Counted from the first letter of the stretch, positions 1 to 9,044 are shown. The stretch is 64,000 nucleotides of DNA from Pantoea sp. AS-PWVM4 (GCF_000468095.1 NZ_ASZC01000023.1:50688-114687); one strand, 5' to 3'. Numbers and translations are program-made. Notes: generated by a model from the letters alone, not told the origin.

Positions 1-1026
1 GCCGGTCAGGCCGCCCATCGGACGTAGCATGCCAAACAGCAACATCAGCGGGATCAGATGGTAAACCTGCTCATGGGAAGAGCCGTACAACACCCGGACA
101 ATCACCGGTGACAGAATGCCAATCGCCAGGTACATCACACTGCTGAACAGCATGATGACGAAGGTGCCTTTCAGGAACAGTTTTTTCAACTGCTCAGGAT
201 CGTGCTGCTTCTCGGCAAAGCGCGGCAACGCCAGACGGTTGATTACCGGTGAAACCAGCTTCAGCGGTTGCAGAATCAGCTCTTTAGCCAGCGAGTAAAT
301 CCCCAGCATATCGGCCCCCATCACCTTACCCACAATCAGCGCATCTGCCTGAGTACGCAGTTGGTTGATGGTTTGCGATCCCAGTTGATAGATACCGTAG
401 CGCACCGCCGCAATGAAGGTTGCCCGGTCGAATTCCCAGGTTGGCCGCCAGGATTTTTCACCGAAGTAAATCATGCAGAGAATACGCGTGAAGGCGGCGA
501 TGAACAGACCGAGGATCGCCGCGGCCACCGTCAGCGTGGTGAAATACAACATCGCCACGGTACACAGGAAGGCAAACAACTTGGTGACCATCTCAATCTT
601 CGCCAGCGTCACCATGCGTTTGGTTTTGACAAAATGCGCCTGATATTGCGACAGATGCCCCAACACGAGGAAGTTCAGGCTGGTGAGCATAATCAGCCCG
701 GTCAACTCCGGCAGATGGTAGAACCAGGAAACCGGCCAGGCAATCATCAACATAATCAAACCGGTACATAAACTGAGCGAGACGTTAACCCAGTAGATGG
801 TGCTCTGCTCACGGCGTGTAATGTCCTGACGGTGCACGAGGTAACTGCTCATGCCCATGTCCTGCAACACCGAGGCAACCGCCAGAATGGCGTTAATGAT
901 CGCCAGTAATCCCAGCTCATGCGCCTCCAGCTTACGCGCCAGGACGCTGAGTTGTAACACCTGCAACACCGCAGCAAAACCGGTGCTGCCGAGTAACCAA
1001 ATAGCTTGCGACTTTAATCCGCTCAC
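1..1026 (-). CDS. amsL: Exopolysaccharide repeat-unit flippase (AmsL/Wzx-like), 3' end outside window
   Basis: The frame is open from a GTG at 1026 to the window edge, 342 codons without a stop, so the C-terminus is missing. The GTG overlaps the TGA of the upstream amsK (GTGA), which implies translational coupling and fixes the start. The protein is strongly hydrophobic and begins VSGLKSQAIWLLGSTG, typical of the polysaccharide-transport (MOP/Wzx) family, which flips undecaprenyl-linked repeat units to the periplasmic face of the inner membrane. It is the last visible gene of the minus-strand exopolysaccharide operon, the position amsL holds in Erwinia amylovora. The family call rests on hydrophobicity, N-terminal sequence and context. 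Confidence 0.8.
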   Translation of the reverse strand, partial: MSGLKSQAIWLLGSTGFAAVLQVLQLSVLARKLEAHELGLLAIINAILAVASVLQDMGMSSYLVHRQDITRREQSTIYWVNVSLSLCTGLIMLMIAWPVSWFYHLPELTGLIMLTSLNFLVLGHLSQYQAHFVKTKRMVTLAKIEMVTKLFAFLCTVAMLYFTTLTVAAAILGLFIAAFTRILCMIYFGEKSWRPTWEFDRATFIAAVRYGIYQLGSQTINQLRTQADALIVGKVMGADMLGIYSLAKELILQPLKLVSPVINRLALPRFAEKQHDPEQLKKLFLKGTFVIMLFSSVMYLAIGILSPVIVRVLYGSSHEQVYHLIPLMLLFGMLRPMGGLTG

Positions 1027-2246
1027 ACTATGCGCTCCAGAATCTTGGCCAGCTCGCCATAGGCGATATGTTGATTAAACTCGGTTTCCACTTTATGGCG
1101 CGCAGCGGCAATTACCGGTGCAACGTCCACATCCCCGCGCGACAGGCGTAATAACGTTTGCGCCAGCTCATCGGGATTGTTCTCAGAAACCAGCCAGCCG
1201 CTTACGTTGTTCTGTATCAGCTCTGGGATACCACTATGGAAGGTGGAGACAACCGGCAAACCTACCGCCATCGCCTCCATCAGCGCCACCGGAATTCCCT
1301 CCATATCGCCATCCGCCGCCGTTTTAGACGGCAGCAAAAAGATGTCTGCTTCGTTCAGCGCCTGGCGAATCTCGTCCTGTGGTTTAAAGCCCGGCATGCT
1401 GACGCAATCTTCCAGGCCTGCGCGCGCAATATGCTCACGCATCATGCCGTCCTGCTCACCGTTACCGATAATGGTGAACTGGAACTGACCGCCCTGATCA
1501 CGCAGGATTTCACTGGCTTTCACCGCCACATCCAGCCCTTTTTTCTCGGTCAGACGTGCCACGGAGACAATGCGCAACGGCGAATGAAAAGCGGCACGCG
1601 GGCGGAAATTAAACTTTTCTGGCTCAATGCCCATGCGCGTAACATGAATTTTCTCCGCCGGGCAGCCCATCTCAATTAGCTTGTTCTCCCACAGATGGCT
1701 GATAGGTAGCATCAGTTCGCTCTGGCGGAACAGATTGACGTAATCCAGCTTGTGTTCCTCGAGGATATGACGACGTGAGATGTCGGCACCGTGGAACACC
1801 GTAGCCTGCTTGCCTTTCAGTACGCCAAGTTCACGCAATTTATTCGCCAGCGCCCCGGCATAGCCGAAATGCACCAGGAAGACATCGGCGACAAAGGGTT
1901 CTTTGGTATTGGCGACAATCGCCGGCAGCAGCAGTTTGCTGGACTGTGCGCCATAGCGGCGCACATTGAGGGATTTGATCAGCGAGGGCTTGGCAATTTT
2001 CGGCAGCATCAATCCGATACGCTGCGTAAGCTTATCGAGATTCGATACTTTCTCCTCCGGCAACAGATAATGTGTTTTCGCCGCCAGATTGTAATCATCG
2101 AACGCGGCATGACGGTTAATCATGTCGCCCGGAAACACGGAGATCACCTCCACGTCATAACCGGCATCAATAAAATGCGTCACCTGATTGAGGACAAACG
2201 TCTCAGAGGCAACCGGGAAACGCATGGTGAAAAAGGTCAGCTTCAT
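1023..2246 (-). CDS. amsK: GT4-family glycosyltransferase AmsK (WcaL-like)
   Basis: Cytoplasmic retaining glycosyltransferase of the GT4 (GT-B) family, expected to add a side-chain sugar to the lipid-linked exopolysaccharide repeat. The N-terminus MKLTFFTMRFPVASETFV is characteristic of the AmsK/WcaL group. The C-terminal half carries the GT4 donor-site signature with the EGIPVALMEAMA block (E-x7-E) followed by GLPVVSTFHSGIPELI. It lies 4 nt after the amsJ stop and overlaps amsL. A GTG at 2249 directly precedes the ATG at 2246; the ATG is preferred because the GGGTGA upstream is better spaced from it. The acceptor and donor sugars cannot be read from the sequence. Confidence 0.88.
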   Translation of the reverse strand: MKLTFFTMRFPVASETFVLNQVTHFIDAGYDVEVISVFPGDMINRHAAFDDYNLAAKTHYLLPEEKVSNLDKLTQRIGLMLPKIAKPSLIKSLNVRRYGAQSSKLLLPAIVANTKEPFVADVFLVHFGYAGALANKLRELGVLKGKQATVFHGADISRRHILEEHKLDYVNLFRQSELMLPISHLWENKLIEMGCPAEKIHVTRMGIEPEKFNFRPRAAFHSPLRIVSVARLTEKKGLDVAVKASEILRDQGGQFQFTIIGNGEQDGMMREHIARAGLEDCVSMPGFKPQDEIRQALNEADIFLLPSKTAADGDMEGIPVALMEAMAVGLPVVSTFHSGIPELIQNNVSGWLVSENNPDELAQTLLRLSRGDVDVAPVIAAARHKVETEFNQHIAYGELAKILERIV

Positions 2247-2250
2247 CACT

Positions 2251-3513
2251 TCACCCTAAGACGTTAAGAATTTCTTCAGTGATTCGGTTACCAATCTCAC
2301 GTTCCTGTGCCACTGCTGCGTCAACTTTCTGTTTCACGTTGTCGTAATCCGCCAGTACGGTATGTACCTTATCGATGAGTGAGCCATCCATCAGGCTTTT
2401 CACATCGGTCGCCATTTGCGGCAGGCCAAGCTGGTTCATCACACCCAGCGACTTGTGCTCATAATTGATGGCGACGGCAGGGGTACCGAAATTCATCGAG
2501 ATAATGGCGGAATGCAGGCGAGTGCCGATCGTCAGATGGCAATGACTTAATAATATGCCGAGTTCGAGGTCGTTAAATTCGTCCATAATCACATGATAAT
2601 GCTCAGGATGATCGACGCGATCGCGCAACTGTAGCGCCACCATGCGGTCATCTTTGGCATAACTGTCGATGCCGGTACAGGTCGAGAAAGCCACCACCTG
2701 ATAACCCTCGGCGATCATCGCGTTAATCACCCGACCAAACGCGGCTTCATACTCTTTCTGCGTCACGCCAAGACGTTTGTCGAACGGTGCCAACTCACGC
2801 ACGGTGATGGCTATCGTTTTGCGCGCGCTGATAATCTCTTTCCAGTGCAACAGGTTATGACTGGGGTTCGCCACTGCGCGGGCCTTAACCAGAAAGGCGG
2901 TGTCGACGCCCTTTTTCACCCTGCTAGTGGTCACGCCATCTTGCTTCAGGCGATCGAGGCTCACCTCTTCACGCAGCACAAGGCTATCGACACGGTCAAA
3001 TACGAAGTTCGCCAACGCATTCACACGCGGATTTTCAAACGGCCCGACCGAATGGCCGATCATATGTAGCGGTTTTTTTGCCATCAGCGCACACAGCGCA
3101 TGATCGAACTGCGTCACCCCATACAGATCGACAAAGAAAGAACCACCAACCTGAATAACGGCGTCATAAGAGGCAAGACTTTTGGTGAATTCAGCCAGAT
3201 GCGGCGGCACGGAGAACGATTTATACAGCCCACCTTTGCCGAGGTGCGCCATCATAATCTCCGGCATCAGTCGGTTTGCGACTTTACGCTTGACGCTGCC
3301 CACCAATCCTTTTGCTGATTGGCTGTTGTGCAGAAACAGGGAATCCTGCTGAATCTCATGCTGCAACAAATATCCGGAGCTGGTTGGATAACGACTGATA
3401 ACGTCAATATCCAGATCACTACGCGCAGACTGAAGCGAATCGATCAGTCCACGTAAAATCGCGCCATCCCCACGATTTCCACAGGTATGGTTACCCACCA
3501 ATAAAATCTTCAT
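2251..3513 (-). CDS. amsJ: Polysaccharide pyruvyl transferase family protein AmsJ
   Basis: Protein of 420 residues opening with MKILLVGNHTCGNRGDGAIL, the N-terminal glycine-rich signature of the polysaccharide pyruvyl transferase family (AmsJ, WcaK). Members transfer pyruvate from phosphoenolpyruvate to form ketals on exopolysaccharide sugars; amylovoran is pyruvylated. A conserved TIGTRLHSAIISMNFGTPAVAI-type block lies near residue 330. The start is supported by CTGGAG five bases before the ATG. The gene follows amsF after about 150 bp that include a strong hairpin (3636-3657), and is tightly joined to amsK. The pyruvylation role is inferred from family and neighbours. Confidence 0.9.
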   Translation of the reverse strand: MKILLVGNHTCGNRGDGAILRGLIDSLQSARSDLDIDVISRYPTSSGYLLQHEIQQDSLFLHNSQSAKGLVGSVKRKVANRLMPEIMMAHLGKGGLYKSFSVPPHLAEFTKSLASYDAVIQVGGSFFVDLYGVTQFDHALCALMAKKPLHMIGHSVGPFENPRVNALANFVFDRVDSLVLREEVSLDRLKQDGVTTSRVKKGVDTAFLVKARAVANPSHNLLHWKEIISARKTIAITVRELAPFDKRLGVTQKEYEAAFGRVINAMIAEGYQVVAFSTCTGIDSYAKDDRMVALQLRDRVDHPEHYHVIMDEFNDLELGILLSHCHLTIGTRLHSAIISMNFGTPAVAINYEHKSLGVMNQLGLPQMATDVKSLMDGSLIDKVHTVLADYDNVKQKVDAAVAQEREIGNRITEEILNVLG

Positions 3514-3635
3514 AAAAACTCCAGATAAATTTTTGTAATTCTACAAACCGCCATTTCCTGAACTGGCAAAGTGAACTCTGTAAAAAAGACTGCAATAGAG
3601 GCGAAACGCCCGGAAAAGACCTGCTGCTGGCATGT

Positions 3636-3657
3636 CGGCCGCATCCCGGTGCGGCCG
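3636..3657. other. Perfect hairpin between amsF and amsJ
   Basis: Eight-base-pair perfect stem CGGCCGCA/TGCGGCCG around a 6-nt loop, in the 153-bp gap between amsF and amsJ. On the transcribed minus strand no U-run follows, so it does not look like an intrinsic terminator. An RNA-processing or mRNA-stability element inside the operon is possible. Confidence 0.5.
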
Positions 3658-3666
3658 GTTTAATCA

Positions 3667-5877
3667 TCATGACTTGATAGCGAAATACGGCAGTGCGCAC
3701 GGCTCCCCATTAATCACCACGGAGACATACCCCTTTGGCTCGCGCGTATCGACCTGCTCGGGTTTGAGCGGGCGTGACGCCATCAATAAATCGCCCTGTT
3801 CATTGCCGCCAATTCCGGCTTTACCGTTATGCAGACTGAAACGCTGCGGAGCTGGTTTGCTGCCGCTGGACGGTTTGCCCTGCGTCATGCTGGCATCCAC
3901 CCTGGCGCAACGACCGGCGAGGAAGCGATCCTTGCCGGTGCTTTTGATCAGCACGGCGGTGGTCGGCGTCCAGCCCGCCAGTTTGACGAACACTTTGGTG
4001 TCGGTGTCGGTGCGTGGTTCAAAGCGCACCTCTACCACGGGTGAACTGCCTTCAGCCGACCAACTGGCTTCAGCCTTATTGGTCTTGCGTTGCAGATGGA
4101 TCACCGCCCTGCCGCCGGTCCCTTTACCGTCGATTGGGTTCATCAGCGGCTGATTGTCGGTGCCATTGCTAAACTGCGACTGACCAAAGACTTCAATTTC
4201 CCAACTGTCGCCCACCGTCGGCGAGTAGAAGTTGCCCAGCTCAAACCAGGTTTCCTGATTGGTGTTGTTGGTCAGTCGAAAGCGTGAGGTGATGTAGTTG
4301 TATTTCAGGCTGCCGTCGATGGCGACGCCGTAAGACTCAACCCGCGTGGAACCCATCTCCCAGATATTCAGCCAGCGTTCGCCTTCGAGCGAGTTGTCGA
4401 TCCAGCTTCCGGCCTGCAAATTGGTCTGACGCATATTCAGCCGCGAGTTATGGGCGATCAGCGGGTTCTTACAATCCTCAAGACTCAACGCATCAATGAT
4501 CCATTGCCCGTTGGAAATATCACCCGGATGTTCGGTGTGCTCGATCCAGCCGTTGTGAATAATCGACTGGCTGCAACGCGGCAGATTCAACACCATGCCA
4601 CCTTTACAGTGCTGAGCATTAAAGTTGGAAAGCTCAATGGCAGTGCTGTGATCCCAGTTACCGGCTTTCTGCCCGGACCAGCTGGCTTTGATCACATCGC
4701 CGGTACAGGCGTTGGCATACCACTGGTCAATTTTGCAATCCAGTGTATCGAGCAGACTCAGCGAGACGCCACCCACCTGGTTAAAGCGCAGACAGGCACC
4801 ACGGAAGAACTGCCCCCCCGGACAGGTGTTGCGGAAAAGTCCCTGCTTGTTCGGGCGTTTGTCAGTGTTGCCGTTAAAAATCAGGTTAGAGATTTCGGTC
4901 CAGCGCGCATTCACCTGGAACAGGAAATCGGAATGTCCGTCAGATACCAGCGTGGTGGCCGGGAAGTAGCCAAAGTTGACCATCGCACCGGAGATGCGGA
5001 AGAAACGCTGCTGCTGGTCGCCGAAATCACAGCCAGAAACAAAGAACGTGCCCGCCGGGAACTGCACGCATATCGGTTGATTCGCATCCTGCGACCATTG
5101 ATACATCGCTTTGATGGCGGGCGCAGTATCGGTTTTGCCGTCGGCTATCGCGCCGAAATCAAACAGCGTCAGGCGATTAAAATCGTCCACCACACGACGC
5201 CAGGTAAAACCCTCACCGGCAAATATCACGCCGCTATCGTCTTTACCCGCGCCAAACGCACCAACAAACTCACCGCCACCCACTTCCAGCCCTTCATGCC
5301 AGCTTTTCAGCTTGATTTTGGCACCGGCAAACAGTGGGCGGGTTTTGCGCAGCTCCTCCACCGACGGGATTTCGCCAATCAGCTGATAACCGTTCGGCTG
5401 CGCCAGACGCTGGCTGAAATTGCTTTGGTTCGGGCGGCTAACGTCATCAATGGAGAACAACGTATTGCCATTGCTGTCCTCCACCGCCATTGAATGCGCA
5501 GGATCGGCAATCAATGCGGCATTATCGTGAATAAATTGCGCAAATTTGCCCTTATTCAACGCAATCGGCTGACTAATTTGGGACACTTTTCCGCTGGCGT
5601 CGCGCAGATAAACCGGGATTTGATTCCCCGCTTTACTGGCATCGCTGCCCGCTTTACCAATCCACAATTTGCCCTCGAAGTTCTGCCAGAACTGCGGCGG
5701 CATGGTGTAAACATTTTCCGGGGTGAGAATCGGTACATCCCCCTGCGGTACGCTGGAGGGATCCACCGTTTTCAGCGCCGGCTGGCCACTTTTTGCTGCG
5801 TAGCTGGAAAACGCACTCACCGAGAGTGCGGCAACAATGGAGGAGGCTGCGGTTTGCAAGACTTCTCTTCTTTTCAT
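3667..5877 (-). CDS. amsF: Exported tailspike-like exopolysaccharide-modifying protein AmsF/WceF
   Basis: Protein of 736 residues. The N-terminus MKRREVLQTAASSIVAALSVS is a twin-arginine-like export signal. Residues of about 50-150 (GKLWIGKAGSDASKAGNQIP, then ISQPIALNKG and AHSMAVEDSNGN) resemble the head-binding domain of phage P22-type tailspikes. The long middle part, with DDFNRLTLFDFGAIADGKTD and repeated short strands, fits a pectate-lyase-like beta-helix. The Pantoea stewartii homologue WceF is known as a tailspike-fold glycan-degrading enzyme that modifies the stewartan matrix, so a secreted or periplasmic endo-glycanase acting on this cell's own polymer is the likely role. It lies in the operon between the GT4 gene and amsJ. 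Catalytic residues cannot be assigned from sequence alone. Confidence 0.88.
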   Translation of the reverse strand: MKRREVLQTAASSIVAALSVSAFSSYAAKSGQPALKTVDPSSVPQGDVPILTPENVYTMPPQFWQNFEGKLWIGKAGSDASKAGNQIPVYLRDASGKVSQISQPIALNKGKFAQFIHDNAALIADPAHSMAVEDSNGNTLFSIDDVSRPNQSNFSQRLAQPNGYQLIGEIPSVEELRKTRPLFAGAKIKLKSWHEGLEVGGGEFVGAFGAGKDDSGVIFAGEGFTWRRVVDDFNRLTLFDFGAIADGKTDTAPAIKAMYQWSQDANQPICVQFPAGTFFVSGCDFGDQQQRFFRISGAMVNFGYFPATTLVSDGHSDFLFQVNARWTEISNLIFNGNTDKRPNKQGLFRNTCPGGQFFRGACLRFNQVGGVSLSLLDTLDCKIDQWYANACTGDVIKASWSGQKAGNWDHSTAIELSNFNAQHCKGGMVLNLPRCSQSIIHNGWIEHTEHPGDISNGQWIIDALSLEDCKNPLIAHNSRLNMRQTNLQAGSWIDNSLEGERWLNIWEMGSTRVESYGVAIDGSLKYNYITSRFRLTNNTNQETWFELGNFYSPTVGDSWEIEVFGQSQFSNGTDNQPLMNPIDGKGTGGRAVIHLQRKTNKAEASWSAEGSSPVVEVRFEPRTDTDTKVFVKLAGWTPTTAVLIKSTGKDRFLAGRCARVDASMTQGKPSSGSKPAPQRFSLHNGKAGIGGNEQGDLLMASRPLKPEQVDTREPKGYVSVVINGEPCALPYFAIKS

Positions 5878-5942
5878 GCGTCAAATTCCGTGGTCAATGG
5901 GCGGTGAAAGTATCCCCGAGGCACGACAATCGTTACGGCTTG

Positions 5943-6977
5943 CTAAACAAGCGCCAGCCAGCTTTGTTTGATCTGTTTACCGTCAAACTTCAGCGCAGTG
6001 TCTTTGGTTTTTTCGCTCATGGCGTAGAACAGGGCATCGTTGCTGGCGAGCTGATCCATGCGTGCCAGGAAGGTGGCTTTATCGTCCATCGGCACCAGGA
6101 AACCATCTTCGCCCTGATTGATGATCTCCTGCGGTCCGGTCGGGCAGTCATACGCCACCACCGGTAACGACCAGGATTTGGCTTCCAGCAGCACCAGCGG
6201 CAGCCCTTCATAGCGCGAGGTCATCAACGCCATGTCACTGTCACGGTAGTAATCGTTGATGTTGCTGACTCGGCCGACAAAATTGACGCTATCGTTAAGA
6301 CCCAGCTGTGTCGCCTGCTCCTGTAACGACTGGCGCAGTTCACCGTCGCCAGCAATCACCAGCTTCCACTCCGGGTGGGTTTTGCTGAAATCGGCCCAGA
6401 TATCCAGCAGCAAATCGAAGCCTTTCTGGTGTTCAAGACGGCCAATGGCCAGCGCCTGCCGACTGCGTGCATTACGCTGGAATGATTTGTACACCACCGG
6501 ATTCGGGATCTGCTGGCTGGGAATGTTCCAGCGGCTGAACACCTGATGATCTTTGTCGGTCAACACAATCACCTGGTCATAGAAGCGCAACAGCAGCCAT
6601 TTCAGCAGTTTGATCGGTTTACTGAATGAGTTGATGGCGATGTGTTCACAGGCATAGGCCTTGAAGCGTTTTTTCTTCATCGACATCAGATTCCAGAAGG
6701 CAAACATCACGCTGAGACGCCCCATGCTGATCAGGAAAACGCTGTCGAATCCCTCCTGCTGGATACGCGCCACCGCACTTTTAATCGGGTTTTTATGCCC
6801 GGCGAAACTGACGATCTCTTTCGCATGGGTGAATGGATAGAACGGCTTACCACTGCCCTCCAGCGAATACACGGTGACATCATGCTGCTCGCCGAGACAC
6901 TCGGACATAAAGTTGCAGATGTTTTCCGTCCCCGCGTACGAATAGGCATCCTTAATCACCAGAACAATCTTTTTCAT
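5943..6977 (-). CDS. amsD: GT4-family glycosyltransferase (AmsD/WceN-like)
   Basis: Protein of 344 residues of the GT4 family (GT-B fold). It opens MKKIVLVIKDAYSYAGTENI, the donor-domain start with a GGxE-like loop (AGTEN). The C-terminal half carries RQALAIGRLEHQKGFDLLLD and the signature EGLPLVLLEAKSWSLPVVAYD. It should add one sugar to the undecaprenyl-linked exopolysaccharide repeat at the cytoplasmic face. AGGTGGAAAG precedes the ATG. The gene lies between a GT2 transferase and amsF. The AmsD name rests on family, size and position and is less certain than the enzyme class. Confidence 0.82.
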   Translation of the reverse strand: MKKIVLVIKDAYSYAGTENICNFMSECLGEQHDVTVYSLEGSGKPFYPFTHAKEIVSFAGHKNPIKSAVARIQQEGFDSVFLISMGRLSVMFAFWNLMSMKKKRFKAYACEHIAINSFSKPIKLLKWLLLRFYDQVIVLTDKDHQVFSRWNIPSQQIPNPVVYKSFQRNARSRQALAIGRLEHQKGFDLLLDIWADFSKTHPEWKLVIAGDGELRQSLQEQATQLGLNDSVNFVGRVSNINDYYRDSDMALMTSRYEGLPLVLLEAKSWSLPVVAYDCPTGPQEIINQGEDGFLVPMDDKATFLARMDQLASNDALFYAMSEKTKDTALKFDGKQIKQSWLALV

Positions 6978-7015
6978 GAAACGCTTTCCACCTCAAACGT
7001 AAATGATGCCAGCTA

Positions 7016-7768
7016 TTAACGATGCTTCAGGGTGAAAAGCACACCATTCACCATATACCAGCCGTAATAGTAATAAATTTTTAAGGGATTGTTTTTATAG
7101 ATAATTCTTAATAATTCCAGATGCCATTTCGCTGCTTTGTTTTTATTACGAGACAGCGAATCGCCCAGTTCGTAATAGTTCACCAGCGTTTTCTGGATCA
7201 CCCTGGCTTGCCTGTAGCGGAGAAACAGTTCGTAGAGGAACAGGAAATCTTCATGGCCTTTACGCTGGAAGAAGATGCCCTGCGGGGGACGGCGGAAACA
7301 GACGGATGAGAAGCAGACGCGATACTGCTTCTTCACGAAGTTTTCCTGTTGCAGATAGGGTTTGCTGTAGTTGATGTCGTGATCAGCGCTTTGGGTTTTG
7401 TAGTGATAATGGGTAATGACGAAATCGTCACCTGCCGCCAGCGCGGCGGCCTGCTCCGCCAGTTTTTCCGGGTGCCACTCATCATCACTGTCGAGAAACG
7501 CAATGATCTCTTCCTGCGCGGCGCGCAACCCGACATTACGGGTTTCTGCGGCCCCGAGGTTCATCTCATTGTCCAACACAGTGATGCGCGCATCCTGGCA
7601 GTGCTCACGCACCAGCGCCAGTGAGTCATCGGTCGACTTATCGTTGATGAGGTAGATGTGCCAGTCGCTATAGCTTTGATTCATTACCGACTGCACGGCA
7701 CGCAAAATGGTCTGACGTGCGTTATACATCGGCATGACAATGCCAATGGTGCCAACATGATTTTTCAT
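7016..7768 (-). CDS. GT2-family glycosyltransferase of the exopolysaccharide operon
   Basis: Protein of 250 residues with the GT2 (GT-A) fold: N-terminal GIVMPMYNARQTILRAVQSV, NDKSTDDSL, then the metal-binding block IAFLDSDDEWHP (DSDD) near residue 95. It should transfer a sugar from a nucleotide donor onto the lipid-linked repeat unit. It lies 38 bp before the GT4 gene and 70 bp after the preceding GT2 gene, in one minus-strand operon. The C-terminus is basic and hydrophobic, suggesting peripheral membrane attachment. It could correspond to AmsE or WceM; the name is left open because E. amylovora places amsE after amsD. Confidence 0.85.
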   Translation of the reverse strand: MKNHVGTIGIVMPMYNARQTILRAVQSVMNQSYSDWHIYLINDKSTDDSLALVREHCQDARITVLDNEMNLGAAETRNVGLRAAQEEIIAFLDSDDEWHPEKLAEQAAALAAGDDFVITHYHYKTQSADHDINYSKPYLQQENFVKKQYRVCFSSVCFRRPPQGIFFQRKGHEDFLFLYELFLRYRQARVIQKTLVNYYELGDSLSRNKNKAAKWHLELLRIIYKNNPLKIYYYYGWYMVNGVLFTLKHR

Positions 7769-7838
7769 CTGAATACCCGTGAGAGGAGATGACAGGAACC
7801 AAAAAATGCTCCAGAGATCGGAGCCAATAAATACGCAA

Positions 7839-8756
7839 TCAAGAAACGGCTCTGCTGCCGAAAAACCGGGCTTTCACCTTATCCATCAGGCGGCTGAGAA
7901 AGTAGGCCTGGTTGTCCTTGTTGGTCAGGAAGAAGTAGCGTGCAAAACTGAGGCTCGCCTGCAATGAATTGCCATCCATTTTGTAGCGCAGTGGCAACTT
8001 GAACGCTTTGTAGGTGTGGATATCACGCGCAGTCAGGTAGGGTTTCATGGTGTCGAGCCAGAAGAAGGAGTATTTCACCGACTCCCCTTTATGTTTCGAA
8101 CCGAATTTGGTCACCAGATGGTAGGTCGCCAGCGGCTTATCGATCATCACAAAGGCATAGCCCATGCGATCGGCGCGGATGCAAAAGTCGTAATCCTGAT
8201 GGCGGATATAACGGGCATCAAACTTGATCTTTTCAGCATCACCACGTCTCAGCACGATGGTACTGGTCTGAATAAAGCCATAGCAACCAAACAGATATTC
8301 AGCCACCGTCTCTTTTTTGCCCGGCGGCTGCATCGGCATGACTTTCAGGAAGCTGCCATCCTGATGGATGTTTACCTGGCTAAAGATGACATAGCGGGAT
8401 TTGCCCTGCGCCTCAAGGCTGGCGATGGTGCGGCTGACTTCCAATAGCTTGTCCGGATGCCACTCGTCATCCGCATCAAGGAAGCTGATAAAATCACCCG
8501 TGGCAAGTTCAATGCCCTTATTACGCGCACCCGCACCGTTCAGTTTGACGTCCGACAGTTCCAGCCGGATATCCAGGTCCTGATAACGATCGCTATGTAC
8601 CACCTGCGCCAGTTCAGTCGCATCGGCCGATTTGTCATCCACGATGATGACCTCAAAATTGCGATAGCTTTGCGCATTGACGCAATCCAGCGTGGTCACA
8701 ATCGACTTCGACGCGTTATAGGCGGGAATTACAATTGAGAAACGGATGTCCTGCAT
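7839..8756 (-). CDS. amsB: GT2-family glycosyltransferase (AmsB/WceB-like)
   Basis: Protein of 305 residues of the GT2 family. The N-terminus FSIVIPAYNASKSIVTTLDC, then VDDKSAD and ISFLDADDEWHPDKL (DADD metal site), define the GT-A catalytic domain; DYDFCIRADRMGYAFVMIDK is the acceptor-side motif. It is expected to extend the lipid-linked repeat. The ATG at 8756 is preferred over an upstream in-frame GTG (8765) because AGAGGTG lies at proper distance from the ATG. It is the first gene after wzc, separated from it by 279 bp that contain a terminator-like hairpin and a REP element but no polymerase gene. Confidence 0.85.
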   Translation of the reverse strand: MQDIRFSIVIPAYNASKSIVTTLDCVNAQSYRNFEVIIVDDKSADATELAQVVHSDRYQDLDIRLELSDVKLNGAGARNKGIELATGDFISFLDADDEWHPDKLLEVSRTIASLEAQGKSRYVIFSQVNIHQDGSFLKVMPMQPPGKKETVAEYLFGCYGFIQTSTIVLRRGDAEKIKFDARYIRHQDYDFCIRADRMGYAFVMIDKPLATYHLVTKFGSKHKGESVKYSFFWLDTMKPYLTARDIHTYKAFKLPLRYKMDGNSLQASLSFARYFFLTNKDNQAYFLSRLMDKVKARFFGSRAVS

Positions 8757-8768
8757 TGCCAGCACCTC

Positions 8769-8864
8769 TTAAACAGCTGTTCCAGGGTTAACGGTAACCT
8801 CTGCGGGCTGAAGAGAGGAATTGGCTTTATTCCTAAAAATCATAGCGTTAGTTCCATTCTTCAT
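8769..8864 (-). other. 31-codon open frame between wzc and the first glycosyltransferase
   Basis: An ATG at 8864 opens a 31-codon frame (MKNGTNAMIFRNKANSSLQP and 11 more residues) ending 12 bases before the amsB ATG. No clear ribosome-binding site precedes it and no family is recognised. It may be chance, a small coupling peptide, or the relic of a lost gene; it is recorded because this gap is where related loci carry a polymerase gene. Confidence 0.2.
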
Positions 8865-8978
8865 TTGCAGATACGTACCATTACGGAATTACTTAAGCGT
8901 GTGCTGTGTGTAACGTCATGCCAGACGGCATGAAAAAAATGAACGGCATCAATTCATCGCGCATTTAAAAACCAGGGC

Positions 8979-9000
8979 GCGCGATAAATCGCGCCGCTAC
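8979..9000 (-). repeat. REP-like palindrome, copy 1
   Basis: GCGCGATAAATCGCGCCGCTAC, identical in reverse complement to the copies at 41423 and 46332. It lies just downstream of the wzc terminator hairpin. Confidence 0.85.
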
Positions 9001-9001
9001 A

Positions 9002-9028
9002 TAAAAATGGGGCGGATAAACCGCCCCG
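9002..9028 (-). terminator. Terminator/attenuator after wzc
   Basis: On the minus strand a perfect 7-bp stem GGGGCGG/CCGCCCC with a 5-nt loop is followed by ATTTTTAT. It begins 17 bases after the wzc stop. In group 1 capsule operons a stem-loop in the same place is known to attenuate transcription into the glycosyltransferase genes, with RfaH promoting read-through; the ops element in this leader fits that scheme. Confidence 0.75.
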
Positions 9029-9044
9029 GAACTTTGCGTTTTAA

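Noticed and set aside
4450..5493. Open frame of 347 codons on the plus strand within amsF
   Set aside because: It is antisense to a well-supported gene, has no recognisable family or ribosome site, and its composition reflects the GC-rich third positions of amsF.
3667..5877. Prophage remnant suggested by the tailspike-like domain
   Set aside because: No other phage gene, integrase or attachment site is near, and the gene sits in a conserved position of the exopolysaccharide operon.
8916..8938. Hairpin CATGCC/GGCATG followed by AAAAAAA as a terminator upstream of amsB
   Set aside because: The A-run is on the plus strand after the stem; for the minus-strand operon the U-run would precede the stem, the wrong order for termination.
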